Below, piece after piece: positions 27,472-37,543 of a stretch of 64,000 nucleotides of DNA (within the stretch, counting starts at the first letter, position 1; each line of letters begins with the position of its first letter). The notes beneath the pieces are model-generated. The model had not been told where the DNA came from. It ran no database searches and was given only the letters and a program-made list of their open reading frames with translations. The DNA comes from Aquabacterium sp. CECT 9606 (GTDB lineage Bacteria; Pseudomonadota; Gammaproteobacteria; Burkholderiales; Burkholderiaceae_C), in assembly GCF_918741295.1 (NCBI RefSeq), contig NZ_CAKKNB010000001.1:682001-746000 (forward strand), in the 5' to 3' direction. Both the position numbers and the translations under genes were made by a program.

Positions 27472-29412
27472 ATGACCTCCACCCTGCTGTCCAGGATAGA
27501 GACACCCGCCGATGTCAGGCGCCTGTCTCGCCTTGAGCTCAAACAACTGGCGGGCGAGTTGCGCGAGTACCTGCTGCAAAGCGTGTCGCGCACGGGTGGG
27601 CACCTGTCATCCAATCTGGGCACGGTGGAACTGACGATCGCGCTGCACTATGTGTTCAACACGCCCGACGACCGCCTGGTGTGGGACGTGGGCCACCAAA
27701 CCTACCCGCACAAAATCCTGACCGGCCGGCGCGACCGCATGCCCACGCTGCGCCAGATGGGCGGCATGAGCGGCTTCCCGCGCCGCGACGAAAGCGAGTA
27801 CGACACTTTCGGCACGGCGCACTCGTCTACATCCATCTCCGCCGCTTTGGGCATGGCCCTGGGCGCGCAGTTGCGCGGCGAGGCCCGCAAGGCCGTGGCC
27901 ATCATCGGCGATGGCGCCATGACGGCCGGCATGGCCTTCGAGGCCCTGAACAACGCGGGTGTGCCGCACAACGGTCGCCCTGCCGATGTGCTGGTCGTGC
28001 TGAACGACAATGACATGTCGATCTCCCCGCCAGTGGGCGCGCTGAATCGCTACCTGGCACGCTTGATGTCGGGCCGTTTCTACTCGGCCGCACGCGAAGG
28101 CGCCAAGCAGGTGCTGCGCAATGCGCCGCCCTTGTTCGAACTGGTCAAGAAGTTGGAAGAGCACGCCAAGGGCATGGTCGTGCCCGCCACCATTTTTGAA
28201 GAATTCGGCTTCAACTACGTGGGGCCCATTGATGGCCACGACCTCGACTCGTTGATCCCCACGCTGGAAAACCTGCGCGACCTGAGCGGCCCGCAGTTCC
28301 TGCACGTGGTGACCAAGAAGGGCTACGGCTACAAGCTGGCCGAGGCCGACCCCATCGCCTACCACGGCCCCGGCAAGTTCGACCCCGCCGTGGGCCTGGT
28401 CAAGGCCGCGGCTTCAGCCGAGCCGCCCAAGCCCACCTTCACGCAGGTGTTTGGCCAGTGGTTGTGCGACATGGCCGCGCACGACACGCGCCTGGTCGGC
28501 ATCACGCCCGCCATGCGCGAAGGCTCGGGCATGGTTGAGTTCCACCAGAAGTACCCGGGCCGTTATTTCGACGTGGGCATCGCCGAGCAGCACGCCGTGA
28601 CCTTCGCAGCCGGCATGGCCTGCGAAGGTCTCAAGCCGGTGGTGGCGATCTACTCCACCTTTTTGCAGCGCGGCTACGACCAATTGATCCACGATGTGGC
28701 CATCCAGAACCTGCCCGTCGTGTTCGCATTGGACCGCGCCGGCATCGTCGGGGCCGATGGCGCCACGCACATGGGCGCTTTCGACATCGCCTTTGTGCGC
28801 TGCATCCCCAACATGAGCATGCTGACGCCGGCCGACGAGAACGAGTGCCGCCAGGCGCTCAGCGCCGCCTTCATGCAGCAGCACCCGGTGTGCGTGCGCT
28901 ATCCGCGTGGCGCGGGTGCGGGCGTGGCGGTGTCCAGCGATCTGAAGCCCATGCCTTGGGGCAAGGGTGAGGTGCGCCGCACCAGCCAGGCCGTGAGCGG
29001 CCAGCGCGTGGCCATTTTGGCGTTTGGCACCTTGCTCTACCCGGCCTTGAAAGCCGCAGAAGCCTTGGACGCGACCGTGGCCAACATGCGTTTCGTCAAG
29101 CCGCTGGACACCGAGTTGCTGCTGGAGCTGGCACGCACCCACGACGCCTTTGTGACTGTGGAAGAAGGTTGCGTGCAGGGCGGCGCCGGATCGGCCGTGG
29201 CCGAGGCCTTGAGCCATGCGGGCGTCACCAAACCTTTGGTGATCCTGGGTCTGCCCGACGAGTTTGTGGAGCATGGCGACCCGGTCAAGCTGATGTCGAT
29301 GTGTGGGTTGGATGCGGCCGGCATCGAGAAAACAGTGCGCCAGCGCCTGCCTCAGGTGGTGGGTGTGCACGCCGCTGCAGACGCGTCGAACGTGACCGCA
29401 TTGCGCGGGTAG
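27472..29412 (+). CDS. dxs: 1-deoxy-D-xylulose-5-phosphate synthase
   Basis: A 646-residue thiamine-diphosphate enzyme of normal length. It has [26 protein letters not shown], the ThDP motif [18 protein letters not shown], the catalytic-region [17 protein letters not shown] and the C-terminal [11 protein letters not shown]. It condenses pyruvate and glyceraldehyde 3-phosphate to DXP, committing carbon to the MEP isoprenoid pathway. The ATG at 27472 follows AAGGAAG. The last 61 bases overlap the convergent bacteriohemerythrin gene on the opposite strand. Confidence 0.97.
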   Translation: MTSTLLSRIETPADVRRLSRLELKQLAGELREYLLQSVSRTGGHLSSNLGTVELTIALHYVFNTPDDRLVWDVGHQTYPHKILTGRRDRMPTLRQMGGMSGFPRRDESEYDTFGTAHSSTSISAALGMALGAQLRGEARKAVAIIGDGAMTAGMAFEALNNAGVPHNGRPADVLVVLNDNDMSISPPVGALNRYLARLMSGRFYSAAREGAKQVLRNAPPLFELVKKLEEHAKGMVVPATIFEEFGFNYVGPIDGHDLDSLIPTLENLRDLSGPQFLHVVTKKGYGYKLAEADPIAYHGPGKFDPAVGLVKAAASAEPPKPTFTQVFGQWLCDMAAHDTRLVGITPAMREGSGMVEFHQKYPGRYFDVGIAEQHAVTFAAGMACEGLKPVVAIYSTFLQRGYDQLIHDVAIQNLPVVFALDRAGIVGADGATHMGAFDIAFVRCIPNMSMLTPADENECRQALSAAFMQQHPVCVRYPRGAGAGVAVSSDLKPMPWGKGEVRRTSQAVSGQRVAILAFGTLLYPALKAAEALDATVANMRFVKPLDTELLLELARTHDAFVTVEEGCVQGGAGSAVAEALSHAGVTKPLVILGLPDEFVEHGDPVKLMSMCGLDAAGIEKTVRQRLPQVVGVHAAADASNVTALRG

Positions 29413-29840
29413 GGCAACTCGCCAGTCACGGGATCGTGGCCCATGCTCTTGAGGTGCAACGCCAGGCCGGCATCCATGCTCTGTGCGTGGTGGGGGAACC
29501 ACAGCGCCAGTTCATGCGCGATCTGGCGGATGGGAGCCAGCTGGCCTTGTTGCCCTTGGGCCAAGCCTTCCCGCATCACCTGAAGCACCACCGCGTGCTG
29601 GGTGGCGTGACAGTTGCCAGCGGCAAAGCCCGTGGCCAGCATCCACCGGTCTTCGCGCCCAAAGTGGTCCTCGGTGTGGGCCAGCAGGGCCTGCCAGGCC
29701 TCCACCACTTGGTCATCCGGGCTCTGCTGAACGGCCGCCAGCAAATCCACGAATTCCCGGTGGGTGTCGTCCATGGCGGGCATGGACAGGGACAAGGCTT
29801 CAGACCAGACAAGGGTGGTGACCATGGTGGGCGTGTTCAT
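29352..29840 (-). CDS. Bacteriohemerythrin
   Basis: A 162-residue four-helix protein with the hemerythrin di-iron ligand pattern: [12 protein letters not shown] (first His), [13 protein letters not shown] (His, His and Glu), HATQHAV (His-xxx-His) and [12 protein letters not shown] (His and Asp). It probably binds oxygen or senses oxygen, NO or iron in the cytoplasm; free-standing members are linked to oxygen supply and aerotaxis. Two start codons are possible (29840 or 29825), and neither has a clear Shine-Dalgarno. The C-terminal 20 codons lie antisense to the end of dxs. The tail after residue about 140 is variable in the family, so the overlap may have arisen by stop-codon loss. Confidence 0.88.
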   Translation of the reverse strand: MNTPTMVTTLVWSEALSLSMPAMDDTHREFVDLLAAVQQSPDDQVVEAWQALLAHTEDHFGREDRWMLATGFAAGNCHATQHAVVLQVMREGLAQGQQGQLAPIRQIAHELALWFPHHAQSMDAGLALHLKSMGHDPVTGELPYPRNAVTFDASAAACTPTT

Positions 29841-29903
29841 CCATAAAGCGATGTCCGCGAGGCTAGTGGCTCGCCCACCAACCGACCTTGACCTGGCGCA
29901 ATG

Positions 29904-31301
29904 TCAGGCCAGGCGGCTCCGGTGCCGTGCCACCTGCGCGCGCACCTGCTCCGGCGCCGTGCCGCCCAGCAGGTTGCGCGCATTGAGCGAGCCACGCAGT
30001 GACAACACCTCGAACACGTCCTGTTCAATGGCCGTGTTGTAGTTTTTGAGCTTGTCCAGCGGCAACTCCGACAAGTCCACGCCCGCGGCAATGGCGTCCT
30101 TCACGGCATGCGCCACGACTTCATGTGCATCGCGGAAAGGCAGGCCCTTCTTGACCAGGTAGTCGGCCAGGTCGGTGGCGGTGGCGTAGCCCTTCTTGGC
30201 GGCACGCTCCATGGCTTCGGGCTTGACGGTGATGCCACCGGCCATTTCCGCGAAGATGCGCAGCGTGTCCTTCAAGGTGTCGACCGTGTCGAACAAGGGT
30301 TCCTTGTCTTCCTGGTTGTCCTTGTTGTAGGCCAGGGGCTGGCCCTTCATCAGGGTGATCAGGCCCATCAGGTGGCCGACCACGCGGCCGGTCTTGCCGC
30401 GTGCCAGCTCGGGCACGTCGGGGTTCTTTTTCTGCGGCATGATCGACGAGCCCGTGCAGAAACGGTCGGCCAGATCGATGAAGCCGAACGATTGACTCAT
30501 CCACAGAATCAGCTCTTCGCTGAAGCGCGAGATGTGCACCATCACCAGCGATGCGGCGGCGGTGAATTCGATGGCGAAGTCGCGGTCGCTGACGGCGTCC
30601 AGGCTGTTTTGCGAAACGCCTTCGAAACCCAGCGTGCGGGCCACGCGTTCGCGGTCCAGCGGGTAACTGGTGCCGGCCAAGGCGGCCGAACCCAGGGGCA
30701 GGCGGTTGATGCGCTTGCGCAGATCGATCAGGCGCTCGGCATCGCGGGCGAACATCTCGACATAGGCCAGCAGGTGGTGGCCAAAGGCCACGGGTTGCGC
30801 CACTTGCAAATGGGTGAAGCCGGGCAGGATGGTCTCGGCGTTCTGCTCGGCCACGGCCACCAAGGCCTTTTGCAACTCGGTCAGGAGCACGCCGATTTCG
30901 TCGACCTCGCCACGCAGCCACAGCCTCACGTCGGTGGCGACCTGGTCGTTGCGCGAGCGGCCAGTGTGCAGGCGCTTGCCGGCGTCGCCCACCAGGGTGG
31001 TCAGGCGCGCCTCGATGTTCAGGTGCACATCTTCCAGGTCCAGCTTCCATTCGAAGTTGCCGGCTTCGATCTCTTGCGTGATCTGGGCCATGCCTTTTTC
31101 GATCGAAGCCCAGTCGGCGGCCGAGATGAGGCCCTGGGCGTGCAGCATTTCAGCATGCGCGAGCGAGCCCTGGATGTCCGCGCGCCACAGCCGTTTGTCG
31201 AAAAACACGCTGGCGGTGTAGCGTTTGACCAGGTCGCTCATCGGCTCTGAAAAGAGAGCCGACCAGGCCTGGGACTTGGTGTCGAGTTGATTTGTGCTCA
31301 T
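29904..31301 (-). CDS. argH: Argininosuccinate lyase
   Basis: A 465-residue protein of typical length. Sequence includes [32 protein letters not shown] with the catalytic-region His, and the fumarase/lyase superfamily signature [12 protein letters not shown] containing the catalytic Ser of the flexible loop. It cleaves argininosuccinate to arginine and fumarate, the last step of arginine synthesis. It is divergent from an AlgZ/LytS-like kinase gene, with 33 bases between starts. The argH-algZ-algR neighbourhood is also seen in pseudomonads. Confidence 0.97.
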   Translation of the reverse strand: MSTNQLDTKSQAWSALFSEPMSDLVKRYTASVFFDKRLWRADIQGSLAHAEMLHAQGLISAADWASIEKGMAQITQEIEAGNFEWKLDLEDVHLNIEARLTTLVGDAGKRLHTGRSRNDQVATDVRLWLRGEVDEIGVLLTELQKALVAVAEQNAETILPGFTHLQVAQPVAFGHHLLAYVEMFARDAERLIDLRKRINRLPLGSAALAGTSYPLDRERVARTLGFEGVSQNSLDAVSDRDFAIEFTAAASLVMVHISRFSEELILWMSQSFGFIDLADRFCTGSSIMPQKKNPDVPELARGKTGRVVGHLMGLITLMKGQPLAYNKDNQEDKEPLFDTVDTLKDTLRIFAEMAGGITVKPEAMERAAKKGYATATDLADYLVKKGLPFRDAHEVVAHAVKDAIAAGVDLSELPLDKLKNYNTAIEQDVFEVLSLRGSLNARNLLGGTAPEQVRAQVARHRSRLA

Positions 31302-31334
31302 GGCGCAGCGCGGTTGGGCGAGAATGTTCCAACC

Positions 31335-32549
31335 ATGGATTGTAGAGAGCCCACGCCCCCCACGTCGAACCGATCACCTCGGCCGCGGGATGCCGCGCCG
31401 GCCAAAGCCCCGTCGAGGGGGCGCGCGAACGACCAGGCGGGTGACACCTTGGCCGCGCCGACGATGTGGGCCGCCACGGGTTTTGACCAGCCGGCCACCC
31501 CCACCCGCAGTGCAACGCGCTCGGCTTTTGACGTGTGCCATGTGGGCGTGGTGTTGCGGGTGGTGCTGGGCATGCAACTGGTGTTGGCGCTGGGGGTTGC
31601 CCATGTGGCGGCCAGCCCGGCCGATTGGCTGGTGCGCTGGTCACAGGCCCTGGCCACGGCCTTGCCGGCCTGCTTGCTGTGGCTGGTGCTCACCTGCGCG
31701 GGGCGTTCGGCGCTCGAGCGCATGTCCCCCGCAGGCCAATGGGTCAGCGCTGCCGTGCTGGGGGCCTTTGCGGGCCTGTATGGCGAGGTGCAGTCGTCCA
31801 TGCTGGATTGGTGGATGGGCGGCGCCCCGCGCAGTTGGTGGGCGGTGTGCCCAGCCATGCTCACCGGGGCAACGTTTGCTTCGGTCACCCTGGCCTGGTT
31901 GCGCCAGCGCGGCCGCAGTGAGTTGCCGGCCCAGGCGCAGGCACGCCTGGCCGAGTTGCAGGCGCGCATCCGCCCTCATTTTTTGTTCAATACCTTGAAC
32001 ACGGCGATCGCGCTCGTGCAGATCGAGCCCACGCGGGCCGAGGCCGTCCTGGAGGACTTGGCCGAGTTGTTCCGCCAGGCCTTGACCTCGCCGCACTTGC
32101 GCGCCTCGCTGACCGACGAGGTCGACCTGGCGCAGCGCTACCTGCGCATCGAGCAATTGCGCTTTGGCGATCGCCTGACCCTGCACTGGACGTTGGACCC
32201 CGCTGCCGGCGAGGCCGAAGTGCCCGCCCTGATGCTGCAGCCGCTGGTTGAGAACGCCGTCAAGCATGGCGTGGAGGCCGACCCAGATGGTGGCTGGGTT
32301 CGCGTGTCCACGCATGTCAAGGCGGGCCAAGCCGTGTTGACCATCACCAACTCCATGCCGGCGCATCCGCAAGCTGCGTCAACCGCCGGCCATGGCATCG
32401 CCTTGCGCAATGTGCGCCAGCGCTTGCGTCTGATGCACGATGTCGAGGCCAATTTTTCCGCGGGCGTGCACAAAGGTGAAACGGCCGAGCATGCCTCGGT
32501 CTACGTGGTGCGCGTGTCCGTGCCGCTCAAGCCTGGGATGAATGCGTGA
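31335..32549 (+). CDS. LytS/AlgZ-type sensor histidine kinase
   Basis: A 404-residue protein. The N-terminal 60 residues are Pro/Arg-rich and variable, so the true start may be internal. Four hydrophobic helices span about 70-190. The His_kinase domain has [13 protein letters not shown] with phospho-acceptor His215. The ATPase part has [14 protein letters not shown] and a [14 protein letters not shown]-box. This is the family of AlgZ/FimS and LytS. It partners the overlapping response-regulator gene, and together with argH it matches the pseudomonad argH-fimS-algR order. Pathway outputs there include type IV pili and exopolysaccharide; here the output is unknown. Confidence 0.85.
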   Translation: MDCREPTPPTSNRSPRPRDAAPAKAPSRGRANDQAGDTLAAPTMWAATGFDQPATPTRSATRSAFDVCHVGVVLRVVLGMQLVLALGVAHVAASPADWLVRWSQALATALPACLLWLVLTCAGRSALERMSPAGQWVSAAVLGAFAGLYGEVQSSMLDWWMGGAPRSWWAVCPAMLTGATFASVTLAWLRQRGRSELPAQAQARLAELQARIRPHFLFNTLNTAIALVQIEPTRAEAVLEDLAELFRQALTSPHLRASLTDEVDLAQRYLRIEQLRFGDRLTLHWTLDPAAGEAEVPALMLQPLVENAVKHGVEADPDGGWVRVSTHVKAGQAVLTITNSMPAHPQAASTAGHGIALRNVRQRLRLMHDVEANFSAGVHKGETAEHASVYVVRVSVPLKPGMNA

Positions 32550-33325
32550 TGGGGAACGATGCCTTGCGGGTCATGGTCGTGGACGATGAACAGCTGGCGC
32601 GCTTGCGCTTGAAGACGTTGTTGTCGCAATCGGATTGCCCCAACGAAGTGGTGGCCGAAGCGGGCGATGCCCGGCAGGCTTTGGCGGTGTTCAGCCCTGC
32701 CGACGGCGGAGTCGCCCCCGTGGTCGATCTGGTCTTGCTCGATATCCAGATGCCTGGCCCGGATGGCCTGCGCCTGGCCGAACGGCTGCGCTCGCTGGCC
32801 AATCCACCCGCCGTGGTGTTCGTGACCGCGCACGCGGGTCACGCCTTGCAGGCTTTCGAGTTGGAAGCGCTGGATTACCTAACCAAGCCGGTGCGGCTGG
32901 ACCGCTTGAACGCGGCGCTGGCCCGGTGTGTCAAACGCAAGCCTTTGGCGGCCACGCCTGGCGTGCCTGAGCAGATCGAAGAGCCCACTTTGGTCGCGCA
33001 AGACCGGGGTCGCCTGGTGCGGGTGCCGGCCTCACAAGTCATCTACCTGAAGGCCGAATTGAAATACGTGACCTTGCGCACAGCCGAACACAGCCATGTG
33101 CTGGATCAATCGCTGACAGAGCTGGAGGGGCAATTGGGGGACAAGTTCGTGCGCGTGCACCGCAATGCGCTGGTGGCACGTTCGGCGATGAAGGCACTGG
33201 AGCGCCGGGCCGATGATGAGGAGGGTGGCGAGACCTGGGCGGTGCAGGTTCAGCCAACTGGCGAGTGGCTGGCCGTGTCGAGGCGACAGGTGGCCACGGT
33301 GCGCGAAGTGATGGCGGGGCGCTGA
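32549..33325 (+). CDS. LytTR-type response regulator (AlgR-like)
   Basis: A 258-residue protein. The receiver domain at about 6-125 has acidic Asp12/Asp13, phospho-acceptor Asp65 in LLDIQMPGPDGL, Thr in VTAHAG and Lys in YLTKPVRL. The C-terminal LytTR DNA-binding domain at about 150-255 has RLVRVPASQVIYLKAELKYV and FVRVHRNALVAR. LytTR domains bind imperfect direct repeats upstream of target promoters. ATG at 32549 shares a base with the kinase TGA (TGATG); an overlapping GTG at 32546 would add one residue. No target site was identified. Confidence 0.88.
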   Translation: MGNDALRVMVVDDEQLARLRLKTLLSQSDCPNEVVAEAGDARQALAVFSPADGGVAPVVDLVLLDIQMPGPDGLRLAERLRSLANPPAVVFVTAHAGHALQAFELEALDYLTKPVRLDRLNAALARCVKRKPLAATPGVPEQIEEPTLVAQDRGRLVRVPASQVIYLKAELKYVTLRTAEHSHVLDQSLTELEGQLGDKFVRVHRNALVARSAMKALERRADDEEGGETWAVQVQPTGEWLAVSRRQVATVREVMAGR

Positions 33326-33350
33326 ACAACGCGCCCCTGCAGACCGGGGT

Positions 33351-34019
33351 TCAGAAACCCAGGCTGGCCAGCAAGTCGTCGACTTCGCCTTGGTTGTTGA
33401 CGACGTCGGTGCGGCTTTGGCCATCCACCACCGGGCCGCTCAACGAAGGTTCGATGTGTTGGTTGGCTGTCATGGCCACTTCGGCCTTGTGAGCCAACTC
33501 GGGCGGTGCGGCTTGCATCAGCACGCCTGCCAGTTGCTTTTCCAGGTCGGTGGCCAGGGACACCACCTTGGCGACCACCTGACCCGTCAGGTCATGGAAG
33601 TCCTGCGCCATCATGATGTCGGTCAGGTGCCCGTCAACGCGTTGCGTGACGGTTTCCACATCTTCCACGAAGTTCATCACGGCACCGCTGGCCACGGCCT
33701 TGACGGGGTCGGCCACCAGCAACTGGGCCAGCTTGCGCGTCTCGGCCACGATGTGGGCCTGATCGGCTTTGGCTTCGTCGACCAGGTTCAGCACTTTCTC
33801 GGCGGCGGCGGCGGTCTTGGTGGCGATGTAGCTCAGGCGGCTGCGCGCATCCGGCAGGTTGTTGACCGAATCGGTCAGCCTTGGCAGCACGCCCAATTGG
33901 TTGAGCGTGTCGTGCAATTGCCGTGTCAGCGTGCCCAGCTGCTGAAATATCTCCGGCGAAGCGGCTGCAGCTGCGGCCGCGGGGGCCGCCATCGTGGGCA
34001 GATCATCCATCTTCATCAT
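33351..34019 (-). CDS. cheZ: Chemotaxis phosphatase CheZ
   Basis: A 222-residue protein. The central helical hairpin includes MMAQDFHDLTGQVVAKVV; the Asp and Gln of DFxDLTGQ are the catalytic residues that dephosphorylate CheY-P. The C-terminal QGEVDDLLASLGF is the amphipathic CheY-binding helix. An Ala-rich stretch near the N-terminus is variable. The first of two tandem ATGs at 34019 follows AGGGGG. It lies 13 bases downstream of cheY and is presumably co-transcribed with it, forming a module that resets the flagellar switch. Confidence 0.93.
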   Translation of the reverse strand: MMKMDDLPTMAAPAAAAAAASPEIFQQLGTLTRQLHDTLNQLGVLPRLTDSVNNLPDARSRLSYIATKTAAAAEKVLNLVDEAKADQAHIVAETRKLAQLLVADPVKAVASGAVMNFVEDVETVTQRVDGHLTDIMMAQDFHDLTGQVVAKVVSLATDLEKQLAGVLMQAAPPELAHKAEVAMTANQHIEPSLSGPVVDGQSRTDVVNNQGEVDDLLASLGF

Positions 34020-34032
34020 CGGTTCCCCCTGC

Positions 34033-34434
34033 TCAGGCCGCGGCCGTGAGTTTTTGCATGATTTTTTGCACCTTCTCTTCCAACGTCGCCTTGGTGAAGG
34101 GCTTGACGATGTAACCCGCCGCACCGGTCTGGGCAGCCAGCACGATGTCTTCCTTGCGGGCTTCGGCGGTGACCATCAGCACGGGCAGGTGCTTGAGCGT
34201 GTCGTCCGCCTTGATGGCCTTGAGCAGGTCAAAGCCATTCATGTTGGGCATGTTGATGTCGCTGACCACGAAATCGTATTTGCCGTTCTTGAGCATGTTC
34301 AAGGCCACGGCGCCGTCTTCGGCTTCCTCGGCGTTGTTGTAGCCGATTTCCTTGAGCAAACCTCGGACGATGCGGCGCATCGTGGAAAAGTCGTCAACGA
34401 TCAGGAATTTCATGTCGGGGGAGGGATTGCTCAT
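34033..34434 (-). CDS. cheY: Chemotaxis response regulator CheY
   Basis: A 133-residue single receiver domain. It has Asp14/Asp15, phospho-acceptor Asp59 in [13 protein letters not shown], Thr in MVTAEA and Lys in YIVKPFT. It closely resembles E. coli CheY. CheY-P binds FliM to change flagellar rotation. The ATG at 34434 follows AAGGA. It lies between motB and cheZ; the kinase CheA and receptors are not in the window. Confidence 0.95.
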   Translation of the reverse strand: MSNPSPDMKFLIVDDFSTMRRIVRGLLKEIGYNNAEEAEDGAVALNMLKNGKYDFVVSDINMPNMNGFDLLKAIKADDTLKHLPVLMVTAEARKEDIVLAAQTGAAGYIVKPFTKATLEEKVQKIMQKLTAAA

Positions 34435-34495
34435 GGCTCGTCCTTGATTCAATCGTTAGAGACCCTGAGAGGCCTCCGCGAGGTGTTCACAGCCG

Positions 34496-35470
34496 TTATC
34501 GGCGTTCGGTGGGGAGGCTTGAGGCCTTTATCGGGCTGGCCAAGGCGGGTGGTACTTCGGCGTCGGGGGCTTCTTCGTCCACCTGGCCTGATTCAACCTT
34601 GGCCGCCTGGAAGAAGCGGTCTTCGGCCTCGCGGTTCATCACCACGATGCTGATGCGCCGGTTCAAGGGGCTTTCAGGGTCGTCTTTTTCATAGAGCAAG
34701 CTGGCGGCCAGGCCCTGCATGCGCAGCACCTTGTCGCCTGGCAGGCCGCCTGCGATCAGTTCGCGCCGCGAGGCATTGGCGCGGTCGGCCGAGAGCTCCC
34801 AGTTGCTGTAGCCGCGCTCGCCCGCGCTGAAGGGCTTGGCGTCGGTGTGGCCTTCGATGGTCAGGCGGTTGGGCACCACCGACAGCACCGCGCCAATGGA
34901 CTGCAGAATGTCGCGCATGTAGCCCTTGACCTCGGCTTTGCCGCTGTCGAACATGGGGCGGCTTTGGTCGTCCACGATCTGGATGCGCAAGCCCTCGGCG
35001 GTCAGGTCCAGCCGGATCTGCGATTTGTACTGGGCCAGGCGTGAATCGTTGGCGATGATTTCTTCCATCTTCTGCTTGAGTGCGGCCAACTGGGCGCGCT
35101 CGGCGATGGCCTGTTCGGCCTTGATGGCTTTCTTGCGGGCCTTGACCTCGGCGGTTTCCGAGGCGCCTTTCTTGAGCTGTCCCACGCTTTCGGCCAGGTT
35201 GTTGCCGCCGCCCTTGATGATCGAGGTGGCATCGCCCGCGCCTGAGCCGCCAAACATGGCCACCTTCAGCGGCGAGTTGAAGTAATCGGCAATGCCCTTC
35301 TTGTCGCCCTCGGTGGTGGACCCCAGCAACCACATCAGCAGGAAGAAGGCCATCATGGCCGTCACGAAGTCGGCATAGGCGATCTTCCAGGCGCCACCGT
35401 GAACGGCGTGGCCGCCCTTCTTGACGCGCTTGATGATGATCGGTTGGACTTTTTTCGAATCACCGGCCAT
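34496..35470 (-). CDS. motB: Flagellar motor stator protein MotB
   Basis: A 324-residue protein. After a basic cytoplasmic N-terminus (KKVQPIIIKRVKKGGHAVHGGAWK) comes the single helix YADFVTAMMAFFLLMWLLG, in which Asp34 is the proton-carrying residue. A plug/linker region follows, then an OmpA-like peptidoglycan-binding domain at about 170-280 (TIEGHTDAKPF, NWELSADRANASRREL). An Asp at the ion site and the MotAB-like sequence suggest a proton-driven stator. It follows motA with a 30-base gap. Confidence 0.95.
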   Translation of the reverse strand: MAGDSKKVQPIIIKRVKKGGHAVHGGAWKIAYADFVTAMMAFFLLMWLLGSTTEGDKKGIADYFNSPLKVAMFGGSGAGDATSIIKGGGNNLAESVGQLKKGASETAEVKARKKAIKAEQAIAERAQLAALKQKMEEIIANDSRLAQYKSQIRLDLTAEGLRIQIVDDQSRPMFDSGKAEVKGYMRDILQSIGAVLSVVPNRLTIEGHTDAKPFSAGERGYSNWELSADRANASRRELIAGGLPGDKVLRMQGLAASLLYEKDDPESPLNRRISIVVMNREAEDRFFQAAKVESGQVDEEAPDAEVPPALASPIKASSLPTERR

Positions 35471-35500
35471 GAGGGATCTCCGCGTGGTTCATGGCGAGGC

Positions 35501-36361
35501 TCACTTCTTGCCCTTGACGTGGGTTTCAAGCTCGGCAAAGGTGGGCCGTTCGGTGGAATACAGCACCTTGCGGCCGAACTCGATGGCCACTTGCGGCGCG
35601 TAGCCCTGCATGCTGGCCAGCAGCACGGTTTTGACCACGTTGAATTCCTTGGTGCCTTCGTCGAGCTTTTGCTCCATCAGGCCGCCCAGCGGTTCGACTA
35701 CGCCATAGGCCAGCAAGATACCCAGGAAGGTGCCGACCAGTGCCGAACCGATCATGCCCCCCAGGATGGCAGGCGGTTGGCCCACCGAACCCATGGTGTT
35801 CACCACGCCCAGCACGGCGGCCACGATCCCGAAGGCGGGCAGCGCACCGGCCAGGCGGGCCACGGCGGCCACGGCGGCATGGCCTTCGTGGTGGTGGGTA
35901 TCGATCTCGTTGTCCATCAGGCTTTCGATCTCGTGGGCATTGAGGTTGCCCGAGACCATCATGCGCAGGTAGTCGGTGATGAACTCGACCACGTGGTGGT
36001 CGTGGCCCATGGTGGGGTACTTCTTGAACAGGGCGGAGTTGTGGGGGTCTTCAACGTCCTTTTCAATGGACATCAAACCTTCCTTGCGCACCTTTTGCAA
36101 GATCTCGTACATCATGGCCATCAGTTCCATGTAGCGTGCCTTGGTGTACTTGGAGCCCTTGAACAGGGGGCCGAAGTTGGCCACCACCGACTTGATGGTT
36201 TTGGTCTGGTTGTTGACCACAAAGGCGCCCATGGCACCTCCCAGGATCGACATCATTTCCAGGGGCAGGGCATGAAGGATCACCTCCGTGTTGCCGCCGT
36301 GGATGATGTATGCCCCAAAGATGCAACCCAGCGCGACGATGTATCCGATGGCGACGTTCAT
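35501..36361 (-). CDS. motA: Flagellar motor stator protein MotA
   Basis: A 286-residue protein with four membrane helices: two at the N-terminus and two at about 165-225, and a large cytoplasmic loop between. The conserved GTFLGILLAYGVVEPLGGLM and the loop with charged residues for FliG contact are present. It forms the stator ring with MotB, coupling proton flow to torque. A sigma-28-like promoter lies just upstream, and a strong terminator separates it from flhC. The motAB-cheYZ block is therefore likely a class-3 unit rather than a continuation of flhDC. Confidence 0.96.
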   Translation of the reverse strand: MNVAIGYIVALGCIFGAYIIHGGNTEVILHALPLEMMSILGGAMGAFVVNNQTKTIKSVVANFGPLFKGSKYTKARYMELMAMMYEILQKVRKEGLMSIEKDVEDPHNSALFKKYPTMGHDHHVVEFITDYLRMMVSGNLNAHEIESLMDNEIDTHHHEGHAAVAAVARLAGALPAFGIVAAVLGVVNTMGSVGQPPAILGGMIGSALVGTFLGILLAYGVVEPLGGLMEQKLDEGTKEFNVVKTVLLASMQGYAPQVAIEFGRKVLYSTERPTFAELETHVKGKK

Positions 36362-36406
36362 GGTGTTCTGGTCAAAGGAAAGGCGGAGGGTTGATCAATG
36401 CCTTGA

Positions 36407-36433
36407 TCTTCGGCGAGTGGGCCTGCTTCCTAA
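36407..36433 (-). promoter_or_regulatory. Sigma-28 (FliA)-like promoter for motA
   Basis: On the minus strand TTAGG (36433-36429) is followed after 14 bases by GCCGAAGA (36414-36407). This resembles the FliA consensus TAAAG-N14/15-GCCGATAA, with the GCCGA core intact. The start would be about 40 bases before the motA ATG, which fits class-3 flagellar control. Confidence 0.5.
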
Positions 36434-36476
36434 GCCGTGAACAGAAGCATGCGGGCGGGGCTTTTTTCATGCCACA

Positions 36477-36507
36477 GAAAAAAGCGGGCCCGATTTGGGG
36501 GCCCGCT
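36477..36507 (-). terminator. Intrinsic terminator of the first flhDC copy
   Basis: AGCGGGCCC and GGGCCCGCT form a nine-base-pair stem with a seven-base loop, followed on the minus strand by TTTTTT. It lies 121 bases beyond the first flhC stop and separates flhDC from motA. The intervening 36508-36627 holds no gene. Confidence 0.85.
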
Positions 36508-36627
36508 AAAAGCACTCATCGTGCTAGGAGGAGACAAGCAAGGACGTTTTGTTTCCAACCCGCCCACCAGTTCTATCGGCAGCACGTGCCCCGGCTTGAG
36601 CCCCGGCAGCGTGCGGACTTCACGAAA

Positions 36628-37164
36628 TCAATGCATGTGCAATGCGCCAGCGGCCTTGCCCTTGCCGGCGCGGGCAGGAGGGTTGCACAGGCCACAGGTG
36701 AAGTGGCGGGCGATTTCATGGGGGTGGGTGACGTAAGAGCCACCGCACTTGTTGCATTTGGTCAGGCTGAGCATGCCGTTGTCGATGAACTTGACCAGGC
36801 GCCAGGCGCGTGTCACGGACAACAGGGGCTCCAGGCCTTGGGACTGGGTTTGTTCCAGGTACAGCTGGTAAGCCTTGATGACGACATCGATCTCGTCGAT
36901 CTCGGAAGACTTGTTCAGGTACTCGTGGATGTTGAGGAACAAGCTGGCGTGGATGTTGGGCTGCCAGGTCATGAACCAGTCGGTTGAGAAGGGCAGCTGG
37001 CCCTTGGAAGGCGACTTGCCGGAGACTTCCTTGTACAGGCGCAGCAGGCGCTCGTAAGAGATGTCGGTCTCCGACTCCAACACTTGCAGGCGGGCGCCCA
37101 GGCCGATCAAGGTGACAGCACGTTCGATTTGCTTGGCTTCGGTCAACAGGCTCTTGGTGCGCAT
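36628..37164 (-). CDS. flhC: Flagellar master regulator subunit FlhC (copy 1)
   Basis: A 178-residue protein with the FlhC zinc site Cys137, Cys140, Cys157, Cys160 (CNKC and CGLC), at the same numbering as E. coli FlhC. FlhD4C2 binds flagellar class-2 promoters and activates them with sigma-70. A GGAG sequence lies eight bases before the ATG. The protein is identical to that of the second copy. It lies directly downstream of flhD with 58 bases between. Confidence 0.97.
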   Translation of the reverse strand: MRTKSLLTEAKQIERAVTLIGLGARLQVLESETDISYERLLRLYKEVSGKSPSKGQLPFSTDWFMTWQPNIHASLFLNIHEYLNKSSEIDEIDVVIKAYQLYLEQTQSQGLEPLLSVTRAWRLVKFIDNGMLSLTKCNKCGGSYVTHPHEIARHFTCGLCNPPARAGKGKAAGALHMH

Positions 37165-37222
37165 GGTGGGGCTCCGGGGAAGTGTGGGGTCGGGTGCTAA
37201 AGAACGAGAAGAGTCAGTCAGC

Positions 37223-37543
37223 TCAGGCGGCTTCTTGGTGGCGGCCGGCCATCAGGATGTTGGCGTGCAGGCGGGTCACGTCGCTGGAGCCGGACTTGCC
37301 GTGGTTGGTCAGCAGGGTCCAGACCAGGTCGTCATCGACACGCATGCGGCACAGCAGGGTGTTGCTGGAGGCGATCTTGAGCACCTGGGCGGGCGACAGC
37401 ATGGAGATCATGTCGGCGGCTTCTTCCGACATGCCCAGGCGGAACAGGGCTTGTTCGCGGTCGGCGCGGATCAGGCTCTGGGCCAGCATCAGGTACGACA
37501 GGTTGGTTTCGCGAATTTCCATCAGGATTTGGTCGGCGTTCAT
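37223..37543 (-). CDS. flhD: Flagellar master regulator subunit FlhD (copy 1)
   Basis: A 106-residue protein beginning MNADQILMEIRETNLSYLML, the FlhD family N-terminus, and containing RADREQALFRLGMSEEAADM. It pairs with FlhC in the heterohexameric activator. The ATG at 37543 is preceded by CGGAG; in-frame codons upstream belong to the leader. The protein is identical to the second copy. Upstream of 37606 the sequence differs completely from that of copy 2, so the two copies must use different promoters unless both start within the shared 63-base leader. Confidence 0.95.
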   Translation of the reverse strand: MNADQILMEIRETNLSYLMLAQSLIRADREQALFRLGMSEEAADMISMLSPAQVLKIASSNTLLCRMRVDDDLVWTLLTNHGKSGSSDVTRLHANILMAGRHQEAA

